64,000 nucleotides of DNA from NCBI RefSeq assembly GCF_902859745.1, contig NZ_CADIJW010000008.1:1-64000 (forward strand). Reading direction: 5' to 3'. The translations under genes and the position numbers were made by a program. The notes under the pieces are model-generated. The model was not told where the DNA came from. It worked only from the letters and a program-made list of their open reading frames with translations, and did not search any database. The stretch is from Achromobacter dolens (lineage in GTDB: Bacteria; Pseudomonadota; Gammaproteobacteria; Burkholderiales; Burkholderiaceae_B). This document shows, one piece after another, positions 24,519 to 33,461 of the stretch; positions within the stretch are counted from its first letter, which is position 1, and each line of letters opens with the position of its first letter.

Positions 24519-25748
24519 ATGCCTGAAACCCTGATCAAGGTCGACCTGGCCCAATCCCCCTACGAAAACGAAGGCGTGCACAATCGCTGGCATCCCGACA
24601 TCCCCATGGCGACGTGGGTCAGGCCGGGCGATGACTTCGTGCTCGAAACCTACGACTGGACCGGCGGCGCGATCAAGAACGATGACGATGCCTCCGATGT
24701 GCGCGATGTGGACCTGTCCACGGTGCACTTCCTGTCCGGCCCGGTCGGCGTCGAAGGCGCCGAACCCGGCGACCTGCTGGTGGTGGACTTGCTCGATATC
24801 GGCGCCAAGCCGGAGAGCCTGTGGGGCTTCAATGGCTTTTTCAGCAAGAACAATGGCGGCGGCTTTCTGACCGAGCACTTCCCGTCGGCGCAAAAGTCGA
24901 TCTGGGATTTCGAAGGCATGTTCACCACCTCGCGCCATATCCCGGGCGTGCGCTTCGCCGGCCTGATCCATCCGGGCCTGATCGGCTGCCTGCCCGACCA
25001 GGCGCTGCTGGACAAATGGAATGCGCGCGAGCAGAAGCTGATCGACAGCGACCCCGAGCGCGTGCCGCCCCTGGCCAATCCGCCGGCGCCCAAGACGGCG
25101 CACATGGGCAAGCTCAAGGGAGCCGAGCGCGATCGCGCGGCCGCCACCGGCGCGCGCACCGTGCCGCCGCGCGAGCATGGCGGCAATTGCGACATCAAGG
25201 ACCTGTCGCGCGGGTCCCGGGTGTTCTTTCCGGTCTACGTCAAGGGCGGCGGCCTGTCGGTCGGCGACCTGCACTTTTCGCAGGGCGATGGCGAGATCAC
25301 CTTCTGCGGCGCCATCGAAATGGCCGGCTGGGTGCATATGCGGGTGTCGCTCATCAAGGGCGGCATGGCCAAGTACGGCATCCGCAATCCCATCTTCAAG
25401 CCCAGCCCCATCACGCCCAACTACAAGGACTACCTGATCTTCGAGGGCATTTCGGTCGATGAAGGCGGCAAGCAGCACTATCTGGACGTGCACATCGCCT
25501 ATCGCCAGGCCTGCCTGAACGGCATCGAATACCTGAAGAAGTTCGGTTACTCGGGGGCGCAGGCGTATTCGATCCTGGGCACGGCGCCGGTGCAGGGGCA
25601 CATCAGCGGCGTGGTGGACATTCCCAACGCCTGCGCCACGCTGTGGCTGCCCACCGAGATCTTCGACATCGACATCCAGCCCAACGCGCTGGGCGACGTG
25701 CCGCAGATAGCGCGCGGCATGGACATGCCCATCGCCAAAGACCTGTGA
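24519..25748 (+). CDS. fmdA: Formamidase
   Basis: The 409-residue enzyme matches the FmdA/acetamidase family in length and motifs: the N-terminal DLAQSPYENEGVHNRWHPD, HGGNCDIKDLSRGS near residue 225, and FSQGDGEITFCGAIEMAG. It hydrolyses formamide to formate and ammonia in the cytoplasm. Genes for an amide importer precede it and fmdB follows, the same grouping as in Methylophilus methylotrophus. AAAGGAG before the ATG gives a strong ribosome site. This is the key evidence that the transporter and the sensor kinase serve formamide or short amides. Confidence 0.92.
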   Translation: MPETLIKVDLAQSPYENEGVHNRWHPDIPMATWVRPGDDFVLETYDWTGGAIKNDDDASDVRDVDLSTVHFLSGPVGVEGAEPGDLLVVDLLDIGAKPESLWGFNGFFSKNNGGGFLTEHFPSAQKSIWDFEGMFTTSRHIPGVRFAGLIHPGLIGCLPDQALLDKWNAREQKLIDSDPERVPPLANPPAPKTAHMGKLKGAERDRAAATGARTVPPREHGGNCDIKDLSRGSRVFFPVYVKGGGLSVGDLHFSQGDGEITFCGAIEMAGWVHMRVSLIKGGMAKYGIRNPIFKPSPITPNYKDYLIFEGISVDEGGKQHYLDVHIAYRQACLNGIEYLKKFGYSGAQAYSILGTAPVQGHISGVVDIPNACATLWLPTEIFDIDIQPNALGDVPQIARGMDMPIAKDL

Positions 25749-25757
25749 GGAGCCGCC

Positions 25758-26090
25758 ATGCCGCTCTATGACTACCGCTGCCAGGACTGCGGCGAGTTCT
25801 CCGTGCTGAGACCTTTGTCGCAATGGCGCGACCCCGCGCCTTGCCCCGAATGTGGCGGCGCCTGCGAGCGTTTCGTCAGCGGCGCGCCGGCGGTCTCGGC
25901 GCTGTCCTCGGCCATGAACCGCGCCCGCGCCGCCAACGAACGCGCCGCCCACGAGCCGCGCAGCACCCGTGGCGGTCACGGCATGGGTTGCGGTTGCTGC
26001 GCCGGCGCCAAGGCCGCCGGCCGGACCCGCCAGACGGCCGGCGGCGGCAAGACCTTCGCCGGCGCGCGGCCGTGGATGATCAGTCACTGA
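25758..26090 (+). CDS. fmdB: FmdB-family zinc-ribbon protein
   Basis: The 110-residue protein opens with MPLYDYRCQDCGEF and CPECGG, the four-Cys zinc ribbon of the FmdB family, followed by a flexible tail containing GCGCCAG. FmdB was named as a putative regulator of formamidase; its mechanism is unknown. It begins 9 bases after fmdA with GAGGAG upstream. The next gene is convergent and no clear terminator is visible in 26091-26172. Confidence 0.88.
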   Translation: MPLYDYRCQDCGEFSVLRPLSQWRDPAPCPECGGACERFVSGAPAVSALSSAMNRARAANERAAHEPRSTRGGHGMGCGCCAGAKAAGRTRQTAGGGKTFAGARPWMISH

Positions 26091-26172
26091 AAGCGGGCGG
26101 CGGGCGTCGCGGGTTCCGAAAGGGAGCGGCGGGCCATCGGCATGGGCCCGCAACGCCAGCCGCGCGCGCCCG

Positions 26173-27582
26173 TCATGTCGCCATCAGCTTGCCCAGCGTC
26201 GCCATGCCTTGCTCCATCGCCTCGTTCCAGGGATGGCCGCAGTTCAGCCGCAGGAAGTTGCCGAACGCGCCTGAGCTGGAGAACAACGGCCCCGGCGCGA
26301 TGCTGATGCCATGGTCGAGCGCGGCGCGGTGCAGGCGCAGGGTGTCGATGCGCGCCGGAAGCTCGACCCAGGTGAAGTAGCCGCCCAGCGGCCGCGTGGC
26401 GCGCGTGCCCTTGGGGAAGTAGCGCGCCACCGCCTGCAGCATCTCGCCCTGCTGCAAGGCCAGCGTCTGGCGGAACTGGCGCAGGTGGCGGTCGTAGCCG
26501 CCCTGCGCCAGATAGGCGGCAATCGCCGCCTGCGTCGGCGCGGCGGTGGCCAGGCTGGTGGTGAGCTTGTTGCGCATGATGGCGCGGGTGTAGCGCCCGG
26601 CCGCGACCCAGCCGACGCGATAGCCCGGCGCCAGCGTCTTGGAGAACGACGAGCAGTGCATCACCATGCCCTCGGTGTCGAAGGCCTTGGCGGGACGCGG
26701 CCGCGTGGCGCCGAAGTACAGTTCGCCGTAGACGTCGTCCTCGATCAGCGCCACGCCGTGGCGCGTCAGCAGCCTGACCAGCGCTTCCTTCTTGGCCTCG
26801 GGCATGAGGCTGCCGAGCGGATTCTGGAAGGTCGTCATCAGCCAGCAGGCGCGCGGCTGGTGCTGCACGATGGCCCGCTCCAGCGCCTGCAGGTCGATGC
26901 CTTCGCGAGGATGCGTGGCCACCTCGATGGCGTGCAACTGGTTGCGTTCGAGCGACTGCAGGGCGGCGTAGAACGTCGGCGATTCGACGATCACCGCGTC
27001 ACCCGGCCGCGTGACCGCGCTCAGGCACAGATTGAGCGCGTCGAGCGCGCCGTTGGTGATGATGATGTCGTCCACCGGCACCGTCAGTCCGTCGGCCAGG
27101 TAACGCAGCGCGATGGCGCGGCGCAGCGCGGGGTCGCCGGGGCTGAGATCGTCGATCGACCCCCACGGGTCCAGTTGCTGCACCGTGGTCGCCATGTAGC
27201 GCGCCAGCCGGCCGTAGGGCAGCAGCGACGGGCTGGGAAAGGCCGAGCCGAACGGCAGCATGTCGCGCCGCAGGGTGGCGTTGAGCACTTGCAGCACGTT
27301 GTCGCTGACATCGACCGGATGGCGGCCGGCGGCGGCGCTGGACAGGCCGTCGGGCTCGGGCAGCGCGGCCTGCGAGGCGCGCAGCACATAGTATCCCGAG
27401 CGGTCGCGTGCGCGGATCAGGCCGCGCGCTTCCAGCAGGTAATAGGCCTTGAACACCGTCGACGGGCTGACGCCACGGCTGGCGCTGGTCTGGCGCACCG
27501 AGGGCAGCCGGTCGCCCGCCTGCAGCAGGCCCGACAGGATCGAGGCGGTGATTTCTTCGGTCAGCCGTTCATAGCGCTTCAT
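26173..27582 (-). CDS. MocR-like GntR/aminotransferase regulator
   Basis: The 469-residue protein joins an N-terminal GntR winged helix (residues ~1-68, SRGVSPSTVFKAYYLLEARG) to a fold-type I aminotransferase domain. The PLP Lys is K315 in SSFSKTLAPGYRVGW, with NPLG near 254 and EDDVYGEL near 281. Such proteins are PLP-dependent transcription factors. It begins 25 bases after the DUF2474 gene on the same strand, with a weak ribosome site, so it may be read through from the oxidase operon or have its own promoter inside it. Target genes are unknown. Confidence 0.88.
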   Translation of the reverse strand: MKRYERLTEEITASILSGLLQAGDRLPSVRQTSASRGVSPSTVFKAYYLLEARGLIRARDRSGYYVLRASQAALPEPDGLSSAAAGRHPVDVSDNVLQVLNATLRRDMLPFGSAFPSPSLLPYGRLARYMATTVQQLDPWGSIDDLSPGDPALRRAIALRYLADGLTVPVDDIIITNGALDALNLCLSAVTRPGDAVIVESPTFYAALQSLERNQLHAIEVATHPREGIDLQALERAIVQHQPRACWLMTTFQNPLGSLMPEAKKEALVRLLTRHGVALIEDDVYGELYFGATRPRPAKAFDTEGMVMHCSSFSKTLAPGYRVGWVAAGRYTRAIMRNKLTTSLATAAPTQAAIAAYLAQGGYDRHLRQFRQTLALQQGEMLQAVARYFPKGTRATRPLGGYFTWVELPARIDTLRLHRAALDHGISIAPGPLFSSSGAFGNFLRLNCGHPWNEAMEQGMATLGKLMAT

Positions 27583-27607
27583 GGGGGGATCCGTGGAGGA
27601 CTGCGGT

Positions 27608-27748
27608 TCAGGTCGACATGCCGATGGCGCGCATCACCAGCCGCAGCGCGCCGGCGGCCAGGCCCAGCGACGCCACGCCGCCGGCCCAGATCAACAGCAG
27701 CCACAGCAGCCGGCTGCGCCAGGAGGGCAGGGAGGTCGGCGCGGCCAT
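27608..27748 (-). CDS. DUF2474-type small membrane subunit of the bd-type oxidase
   Basis: A 46-codon gene encodes MAAPTSLPSWRSR followed by one membrane helix (LLWLLLIWAGGVASLGLAAG). DUF2474 proteins of this size follow cioAB genes in many proteobacteria and are analogous in position to CydX. The stop of the subunit II gene and this start share a base (TGATG), so translation is coupled. Role as an assembly or stability subunit is inferred from context. Confidence 0.75.
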   Translation of the reverse strand: MAAPTSLPSWRSRLLWLLLIWAGGVASLGLAAGALRLVMRAIGMST

Positions 27749-28755
27749 CAGTGAAACGCCTCGCCGGTGCGCACCTTGCCGCGGAACACGTAATAGGACC
27801 AGGCGGTGTACATCAGGATAATCGGAATGATGGCGAGCGCGCCGACCAGGGCGAAGCCCAGGCTCTGCGGCGGCGCGGCCGCGGTCCAGATCGACACGTC
27901 GGGCGGGATCACGGCCGGCCAGATGCTGATGCCCAGGCCGCTGTAGCCCAGGAACACCAGGCACAGCGCCAGCACGAACGGCCCCGCGGCGGGCGCGCCG
28001 CGCACGCGGCGCATCAGGTCGATGCCGGCGGCCGCCACCAGTAGCGGCACCGGCAGGAACCAGAACATGTTGGGCAGGCTGAACCAGCGCTGGGCGATAT
28101 GCGGCTGCGCCAGCGGCGTCCACACGCTGAGCGCGGCGATCACCGCCAGCAGCGCCAGCGTCAGCGGCCGCGCCAGCGCGCACATGTGGCGATGCAGGCG
28201 GCCCTCGGTCTTCATGATGAGCCAGGTGCAGCCCAGCAGCGCATACGCCACCACCAGGCCCGCGCCGGTGAACAGCGAGAACGGGCTGATCCAGTGCCAC
28301 GGCCCGCCCTGGTAGACGCGGTCGACCACCGGGATGCCTTCGATGTAGGCGCCCAGCGTCACGCCCTGGAAGAAGGTGGCGCAGAGCGAGCCGAGCACGA
28401 AAGCGCGGTCCCATAGCGCGCGGTGGCGCGGGTCGGCCTTGAAGCGGAACTCGAACGCCACGCCGCGGAAGATCAGGCCCAGCAGCATGAACACCAGCGG
28501 CAGGTGCAGCGCGCTCAGGATCACCGAATACGCCAGCGGAAACGCGGCCAGCAGTCCCGCGCCGCCCAGCACCAGCCAGGTCTCGTTGCCGTCCCACACG
28601 GGGGCGACGGTGTTGACCATGGCGTCGCGTTCCTCGGCGTCGCCGATCAGCGGAAAGAGGATGCCGATGCCCAGGTCGAAGCCGTCCATCACCACGTACA
28701 TCATCACGCCGAACAGGATGATGACGGCCCATATCAATGCAAGGTCGATGCCCAT
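27748..28755 (-). CDS. cioB: Cytochrome bd-type (cyanide-insensitive) oxidase subunit II
   Basis: The 335-residue protein is the CydB/CioB subunit: YVVMDGFDLGIGILFP near the N-terminus, WDGNETWLVLGGAGL, and about eight helices. It pairs with subunit I to oxidise quinol and reduce O2 without pumping protons. It lies 4 bases after the subunit I gene. The Cio assignment follows from the subunit I sequence and the DUF2474 partner. Confidence 0.9.
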   Translation of the reverse strand: MGIDLALIWAVIILFGVMMYVVMDGFDLGIGILFPLIGDAEERDAMVNTVAPVWDGNETWLVLGGAGLLAAFPLAYSVILSALHLPLVFMLLGLIFRGVAFEFRFKADPRHRALWDRAFVLGSLCATFFQGVTLGAYIEGIPVVDRVYQGGPWHWISPFSLFTGAGLVVAYALLGCTWLIMKTEGRLHRHMCALARPLTLALLAVIAALSVWTPLAQPHIAQRWFSLPNMFWFLPVPLLVAAAGIDLMRRVRGAPAAGPFVLALCLVFLGYSGLGISIWPAVIPPDVSIWTAAAPPQSLGFALVGALAIIPIILMYTAWSYYVFRGKVRTGEAFH

Positions 28756-28759
28756 GGCC

Positions 28760-30196
28760 TCAGGCTCCTTTGAATCCAGGTTGCGCGGACGGGGCGTCCG
28801 CCGAGGTGGAGGCGGCCGACAGCGGCCGCGACGGCTGGCGCGGTTCGCCCGGGCCGCCGGACAGCGGCGCGTGGCCGGGCGCCGGGGTCGGGCCCATGCG
28901 GATCAGGCGCAGCATGTACGACACGCCGGCGCCGAACACGAACAGGTACACCACCACGAACAGCGCCAGCGTCAGCGTCAATTCGCCCAGGCCGTGGCGG
29001 GTGGCGGCGTCGGCGGTGCGCATCACGCCATAGACGACCCACGGCTGGCGGCCGATCTCGGTCACGTACCAGCCGGCCAGGATCGCCACCAGCCCCGACG
29101 GCCCCATCCACAGCGCGAAACGCTGCAGCGCGCGCGACTGGTACAGCCGTCCGCGCCAGCGCGCCCACAGCGCCCAGCCGGCCAGCAGGATCATCAGCAT
29201 GCCCAGCCCCGCCATCACGCGGAACGACCAGAACACCACGGTGGCATTGGGGCGGTCTTCGGGCGGATACGACTTCAGGCCGGGGAACTGGCCGTCCCAG
29301 CTATGCGTGAGGATCAGGCTGCCCAGGCGCGGCACGTTGAGCGCGTAGCGGGTCTCTTCGCGCTCCATGTCGGGAATGCCGAACAGCGTCAGCGGCACGC
29401 CCGCGCCCGGCTCGTTTTCCCAATGGCCTTCGATCGCGGCGATCTTGGCGGGCTGGTGCTTGAGCGTGTTCAGGCCATGGAAGTCGCCCACCACCGCCTG
29501 CAGCGGCGCCGAGATTGCCAGCATGGTCATCGCCATCGCGAACATCTTTTTCACCGCCGGGCTGCGGTCGCCGCGCAGCAGATGCCAGGCGCCGGACGCG
29601 CCCACCATCAGCGCGGTGGCCAGGAACGCCGCGATGCCCATGTGCGCCAACCGGTAGGGGAACGAGGGATTGAAGATCACCGCCAGCCAGTCGGTCGGCA
29701 CCACGCGGCCGTCCAGGATCTCGTAGCCCGCGGGGGTCTGCATCCAACTGTTGGACGCCAGGATCCAGGTGGCCGACACCAGCGTGCCCAGCGCCACCAT
29801 GATGGTCGAGAAGAAGTGCAGCCCCGGGCCCACGCGCGACCAGCCGAACAGCATCACGCCGAGAAAGCCGGCTTCCAGGAAGAAGGCCGTCAGCACCTCG
29901 TAGGCCAGCAGGGGCCCGGTGACGCTGCCGGCAAAATCGGAAAAGAAGCTCCAGTTGGTGCCGAACTGGTACGCCATCACCAGTCCGGACACCACGCCCA
30001 TGCCGAAATTGACGGCGAAGATCTTGGTCCAGAAGTGATAGAGATCGCGGTAGACGGTGTTGCGGGTGCGCAGCCAGCAGCCTTCGAGCACGGCCAGGTA
30101 GCTGGCCAGGCCGATGGTGATGGCCGGAAAGATGATGTGGAAGGAAATGGTGAATCCGAACTGTATTCGGGCAAGCAGTAGCGCGTCGCTATCCAT
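28760..30196 (-). CDS. cioA: Cytochrome bd-type (cyanide-insensitive) oxidase subunit I
   Basis: The 478-residue CydA/CioA subunit carries the heme ligand His19 (TISFHIIFP), a second His in RLAHMG, and GWYVTEIGRQPW near the Q-site helices. The quinol loop is short, as in CioA-type enzymes rather than E. coli CydA. The enzyme sits in the inner membrane. A Ser/Pro/Ala-rich C-terminal tail follows the last helix. No FNR-type box is visible in the 230 bases before it. Confidence 0.92.
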   Translation of the reverse strand: MDSDALLLARIQFGFTISFHIIFPAITIGLASYLAVLEGCWLRTRNTVYRDLYHFWTKIFAVNFGMGVVSGLVMAYQFGTNWSFFSDFAGSVTGPLLAYEVLTAFFLEAGFLGVMLFGWSRVGPGLHFFSTIMVALGTLVSATWILASNSWMQTPAGYEILDGRVVPTDWLAVIFNPSFPYRLAHMGIAAFLATALMVGASGAWHLLRGDRSPAVKKMFAMAMTMLAISAPLQAVVGDFHGLNTLKHQPAKIAAIEGHWENEPGAGVPLTLFGIPDMEREETRYALNVPRLGSLILTHSWDGQFPGLKSYPPEDRPNATVVFWSFRVMAGLGMLMILLAGWALWARWRGRLYQSRALQRFALWMGPSGLVAILAGWYVTEIGRQPWVVYGVMRTADAATRHGLGELTLTLALFVVVYLFVFGAGVSYMLRLIRMGPTPAPGHAPLSGGPGEPRQPSRPLSAASTSADAPSAQPGFKGA

Positions 30197-30422
30197 GGCG
30201 GGTGATTCCTGACTTCAAGGCCCGCGCGTTCCTGCCGCCACCGGGCGGCGCGCGCGGACAGGCTGGTGCCTGTAGCGTCAAGATAGGCCGGCCCTGCTGA
30301 GCAGTACAGATTCAGAAGGCGGCGAAAAAAGCGGATCAGTTTGGCGAGCGTCGACGTGGAAATGGCGCGCCGCCATAGGGAAGACCGGCCGTTTTCATGA
30401 AAAGGGCCAGATCCGGCCGTTA
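30197..30422. other. Upstream region of cioA, no gene
   Basis: This stretch holds the ribosome site of cioA and a run of A at 30325-30330. I looked for TTGAT-N4-ATCAA and other symmetric boxes and saw none convincing. The bases beyond it to 30529 hold only a terminator. Confidence 0.5.
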
Positions 30423-30455
30423 CAAAAAAAACAGCACAGCGGGACCGCTGTGCTG
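30423..30455 (-). terminator. Intrinsic terminator of the tautomerase transcript
   Basis: A perfect 11-bp stem (30432-30442 with 30445-30455) is preceded on the + strand by eight A, which becomes the U-run for minus-strand RNA. It lies 75 bases after the tautomerase stop and separates that gene from the cio operon. Confidence 0.9.
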
Positions 30456-30529
30456 CCTGATCCTGCCGCCGGGGCAGGGCAAAGGGCATTCGTGTTCAGC
30501 CGCTCGCCGCTTTGCGGCGCGGGAGACGT

Positions 30530-30748
30530 CTATGTCGAACGCGTGGCGCGCTGGCGCTGGCGCAAGACGGTGACGGTTTCGCCGGCCACGCCCCAATTGT
30601 CGGTATCGACTTCCTCGATGACGACAAACGTGGCTTGCGGGTCCTTGCCGAGCACTCGCACCACCAGGTCGGTGGCGCCGCGGATCAGTTCGGCTTTCTG
30701 CTCGCGCGTGGCGCCTTCGCGGGTGATCTGGATGTTGATGTAAGGCAT
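30530..30748 (-). CDS. 4-oxalocrotonate tautomerase family protein
   Basis: The 72-residue protein starts MPYINIQITREG, so after Met removal Pro1 would be the catalytic base of the tautomerase superfamily. KAELIRGATDLVVRVLGKDPQ is the usual helix. Homologues isomerise keto/enol acids in aromatic catabolism, but no such pathway is adjacent. The start at 30748 is set by the Pro1 requirement; an in-frame upstream codon would remove it. It probably shares a transcript with the SDR gene upstream. Confidence 0.88.
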   Translation of the reverse strand: MPYINIQITREGATREQKAELIRGATDLVVRVLGKDPQATFVVIEEVDTDNWGVAGETVTVLRQRQRATRST

Positions 30749-30811
30749 GTCTGTTCCTTGGCGGTTGGCAGCCGGCGCGCGCGCGCCGGCCAAAAGGCGT
30801 TGCCTTGCGGA

Positions 30812-31549
30812 TTACCACCGGCCGGCAGTGGCTCCGCCATCGACGGGGATCACGGCCCCCGAGGTGAATGACGAGTCGGTCAGGTACAGCACCGCATCGA
30901 CCACGTCCCCGGTGTCGCCGCGCCGCCCGGAGGGCGAAAGCCGGTTCAGGAAATCCGCGTCGCCGTTTTCATGCATCGGCGTTTGGATGATACCCGGGGC
31001 CACCGCGTTGACCCGGACGCGGTGCGGCGCCAATTCCAGGGCCAGTGCCTTGGTGGCCTGGTTCAGGCCGCCCTTGACCAGGACGGGAAGCAGCGCGGGC
31101 ACTTGTTGCAGCGGTTGCATGGCGATGCTGGCGGTGATGTTGACGATGTGCCCGCCGCCATGGGCGGCCATATGCGCCGCTGCGAGTTGCGACGGATAGA
31201 AGAAGCCCTTGAGGTTGGTACTGAACAATTGGTCGACGTCGTCGGCGGTGTAGTCGCCCACCGGCTTGGCGATGAAGATGCCGGCGTTGTTGACCAGCAC
31301 GTCGACCTTGCCGAAGGCCTGCGTAGCGCGTTCGAACAGGGCGCGCGCGGTGTCGGGATCGCCGATGTCGCCGGGCACGCCGATGAAGCGAGGCGGATTG
31401 CCCAGTTGGCGCGCTGCCTGGGCCAGGCGCTCGGCGCCGCGGGCATTGCCGACGACATTGTCGCCGCGCTCCAGGTAGGCGCGGGCAATGGCCAGGCCGA
31501 TGCCGCTGGAGGCGCCGGTCACGATGATGGTTTTGGCGGGATGGGTCAT
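30812..31549 (-). CDS. SDR-family protein lacking the catalytic Tyr
   Basis: The 245-residue protein has the SDR Rossmann motif TGASSGIG (11-18), NNAG (87-90), Asn112 and Ser141 (NITASIA). At the YxxxK position it reads P155-V-L-V-K159, so the catalytic Tyr is replaced by Pro while Lys stays. The following APHRVRVNAVAPGIIQTPMH is intact. It may be a specialised subfamily with another acid/base, or a non-reducing binding protein. It diverges from a LysR gene that probably controls it. Confidence 0.85.
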   Translation of the reverse strand: MTHPAKTIIVTGASSGIGLAIARAYLERGDNVVGNARGAERLAQAARQLGNPPRFIGVPGDIGDPDTARALFERATQAFGKVDVLVNNAGIFIAKPVGDYTADDVDQLFSTNLKGFFYPSQLAAAHMAAHGGGHIVNITASIAMQPLQQVPALLPVLVKGGLNQATKALALELAPHRVRVNAVAPGIIQTPMHENGDADFLNRLSPSGRRGDTGDVVDAVLYLTDSSFTSGAVIPVDGGATAGRW

Positions 31550-31686
31550 GTCTGGACTCCGGATAAGAAGGGGTAGCGCCACTCTACTTATGACCCGAAA
31601 CGTGATAAACACCTCAAAGATCAAATCTATGCATACATCATGTAATGAGTCTGGCGGGCTCCGCCAGGCCAGCCAGGACGCCATTC

Positions 31687-32598
31687 ATGCAACGTCGCTT
31701 CGAAGACCTGATGCTCGGCAGCGTGGAGCTGTTCTGCCTGGCAGCCGAACTGCAGAGCTTTACCGCCGCCGCCAATGCGGCCGGCGTGACGCCGGCCGCC
31801 GTCAGCCGCTCGGTGTCGCGGCTGGAAGAGCGCCTCGGCGTCCGCCTGTTCGTGCGCACCACACGCCAGATCCGCCTGACCGCGGCGGGCCTGCGCTACA
31901 TGGAGCAGTGCCGTTCTGCCCTGGCGTTGCTGACCGAGGCCGAACGCGAGGTCACCGGGCAGCAGGCCGAGCCCGCGGGCAAGCTGCGCATCAGCATGCC
32001 CACGCCGTATGCCCATCACCGCGTGCTGCCATTGCTGGGCGAGTTCCGCCAGCGGTACCCGCAGGTGCAGGTCGATGTGCACATCAGCAACCGCAATGTC
32101 GACTTCGCCGAAGAAGGCTACGACCTTGCCATTCGCGGCCGGCTGCCGCCGGACTCGAATCTGGTGGCGCGCAAGCTGGAAGACGCGGAACTGGTGCTGG
32201 TGGCGGCCCCGGGCTATCTGCGGCGCGCGGGCACGCCGCGCACCCTGGAGGATCTCGACGGGCACGACTGCATCCAGTTCGAGTTGCCCAGCACCGGTCG
32301 CAACATCCCATGGATATTCATGCGTGACGGCCGGCAGATCGACGTGCCGACCCATGGCGGCACCAGTTGCTCGGGCGATGTGCTGGGCGGCGTCAGTTTG
32401 GCGCGCCATGGCGCGGGGTTGTTCCAGGCGTACCGCTTCACCGTGCAGGAGGATCTGCGGCGCGGCGATCTGGTGGAGGTGTTGCCGCGCTTTGGCGGCG
32501 CCACGCGGCCATTCACTTTGCTCTACCCGCACGTGCGCCATGTGTCGTTGCGGGTGAGGACATTTGCCGACTTCCTGCTGGAGCGCCTGCGACGCTAG
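31687..32598 (+). CDS. LysR-family transcriptional regulator
   Basis: The 303-residue protein has a LysR helix-turn-helix (LQSFTAAANAAGVTPAAVSR) and an effector domain ending VRTFADFLLERL, like the CrgA/DmlR branch. The ATG at 31687 follows CAGGACGCC; upstream in-frame codons add residues with no similarity to the family start. It diverges from the atypical SDR gene and is probably its regulator. The 3' end faces the phaB gene, with a 116-base gap. Confidence 0.88.
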   Translation: MQRRFEDLMLGSVELFCLAAELQSFTAAANAAGVTPAAVSRSVSRLEERLGVRLFVRTTRQIRLTAAGLRYMEQCRSALALLTEAEREVTGQQAEPAGKLRISMPTPYAHHRVLPLLGEFRQRYPQVQVDVHISNRNVDFAEEGYDLAIRGRLPPDSNLVARKLEDAELVLVAAPGYLRRAGTPRTLEDLDGHDCIQFELPSTGRNIPWIFMRDGRQIDVPTHGGTSCSGDVLGGVSLARHGAGLFQAYRFTVQEDLRRGDLVEVLPRFGGATRPFTLLYPHVRHVSLRVRTFADFLLERLRR

Positions 32599-32714
32599 CC
32601 GCCGTGCCGCGGATCAGGCGCCCATGTCCCCGAGCCTGGCGCTGGACCGGCATCTGGCGGATGGCCGCATCGACCTCGTCCAGGGGGGCGATGCGGCCAT
32701 CCGTGGCGGAGGCG

Positions 32715-33461
32715 TCAGTACATGTGCTGCCCGCCGTTCATGGCGACATTGCTGCCGGTCATGAACGCCGCCGCGTCGCTGCAGATGAACGCCACCAGCG
32801 CGGCGATCTCGTCGGGCTGGCCCAGCCGGCCCAGCGGAATCTGCGGCAGGATCTTCTCCTTGAGCACCTCCTGCGGCACCGCCTCGACCATGCGTGTGGC
32901 CAGGTAGCCCGGCGACACGGTGTTGACCGTGACGCCTTTCCTGGCCAGCTCCAGCGCCAACGACTTGGTGAAGCCGTGGATGCCGGCCTTCGAGGCGGCG
33001 TAGTTGGTCTGCCCGAAGGCGCCCTTGGATCCGTTCACCGACGAGATGTTGACGATGCGTCCCCAGCCACGGTCGGCCATCGGCCCGCACAGCGGTTGCG
33101 TCATGTTGAACATCGAATCGAGATTGCTGCGCAGCACGTCGTTCCAGTCCGCGTAGCTCATCTTGCGCAGGCTGGCGTCGCGGGTGATGCCGGCGTTGTT
33201 GACCAGGATGTCGATCTGGCGGCCCTCGTCCGCCAGGCGCCGGGCCAACGCCTGGCACGAGTCGTAGTCGGCCACGTCGACCTTGGCCATGTCGTAGCGG
33301 CGGCCGGCGGCCGCCTCCTCGTCGAGCCATTCGCGCGTGGCCGCTTCGCTGGAGTGGCATGTGACGATGACGTCGTGGCCGGCATCGAGCAGGGCCCGGG
33401 CGATGGCGCGGCCCAGGCACCCGGCGCCGCCGGTGATGAGCGCGGTGCGTTTAGTCGCCAT
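32715..33461 (-). CDS. phaB: Acetoacetyl-CoA reductase
   Basis: The 248-residue SDR matches PhaB: GRIVNISSVNGSKGAFGQTN with Tyr in TNYAASKAG, then VTVNTVSPGYLATRMV, and the end MNGGQHMY. PhaB reduces acetoacetyl-CoA to (R)-3-hydroxybutyryl-CoA with NADPH, the monomer for PHB. It is the last gene of a seven-gene operon and its start overlaps the phasin stop by 11 bases. A start at 33473 would add four residues. No phaA thiolase is present in the window. Confidence 0.9.
   Translation of the reverse strand: MATKRTALITGGAGCLGRAIARALLDAGHDVIVTCHSSEAATREWLDEEAAAGRRYDMAKVDVADYDSCQALARRLADEGRQIDILVNNAGITRDASLRKMSYADWNDVLRSNLDSMFNMTQPLCGPMADRGWGRIVNISSVNGSKGAFGQTNYAASKAGIHGFTKSLALELARKGVTVNTVSPGYLATRMVEAVPQEVLKEKILPQIPLGRLGQPDEIAALVAFICSDAAAFMTGSNVAMNGGQHMY

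Noticed and set aside
30197-30422. FNR/ANR box upstream of cioA
   Set aside because: No TTGAT-N4-ATCAA or close variant found by eye in the interval.
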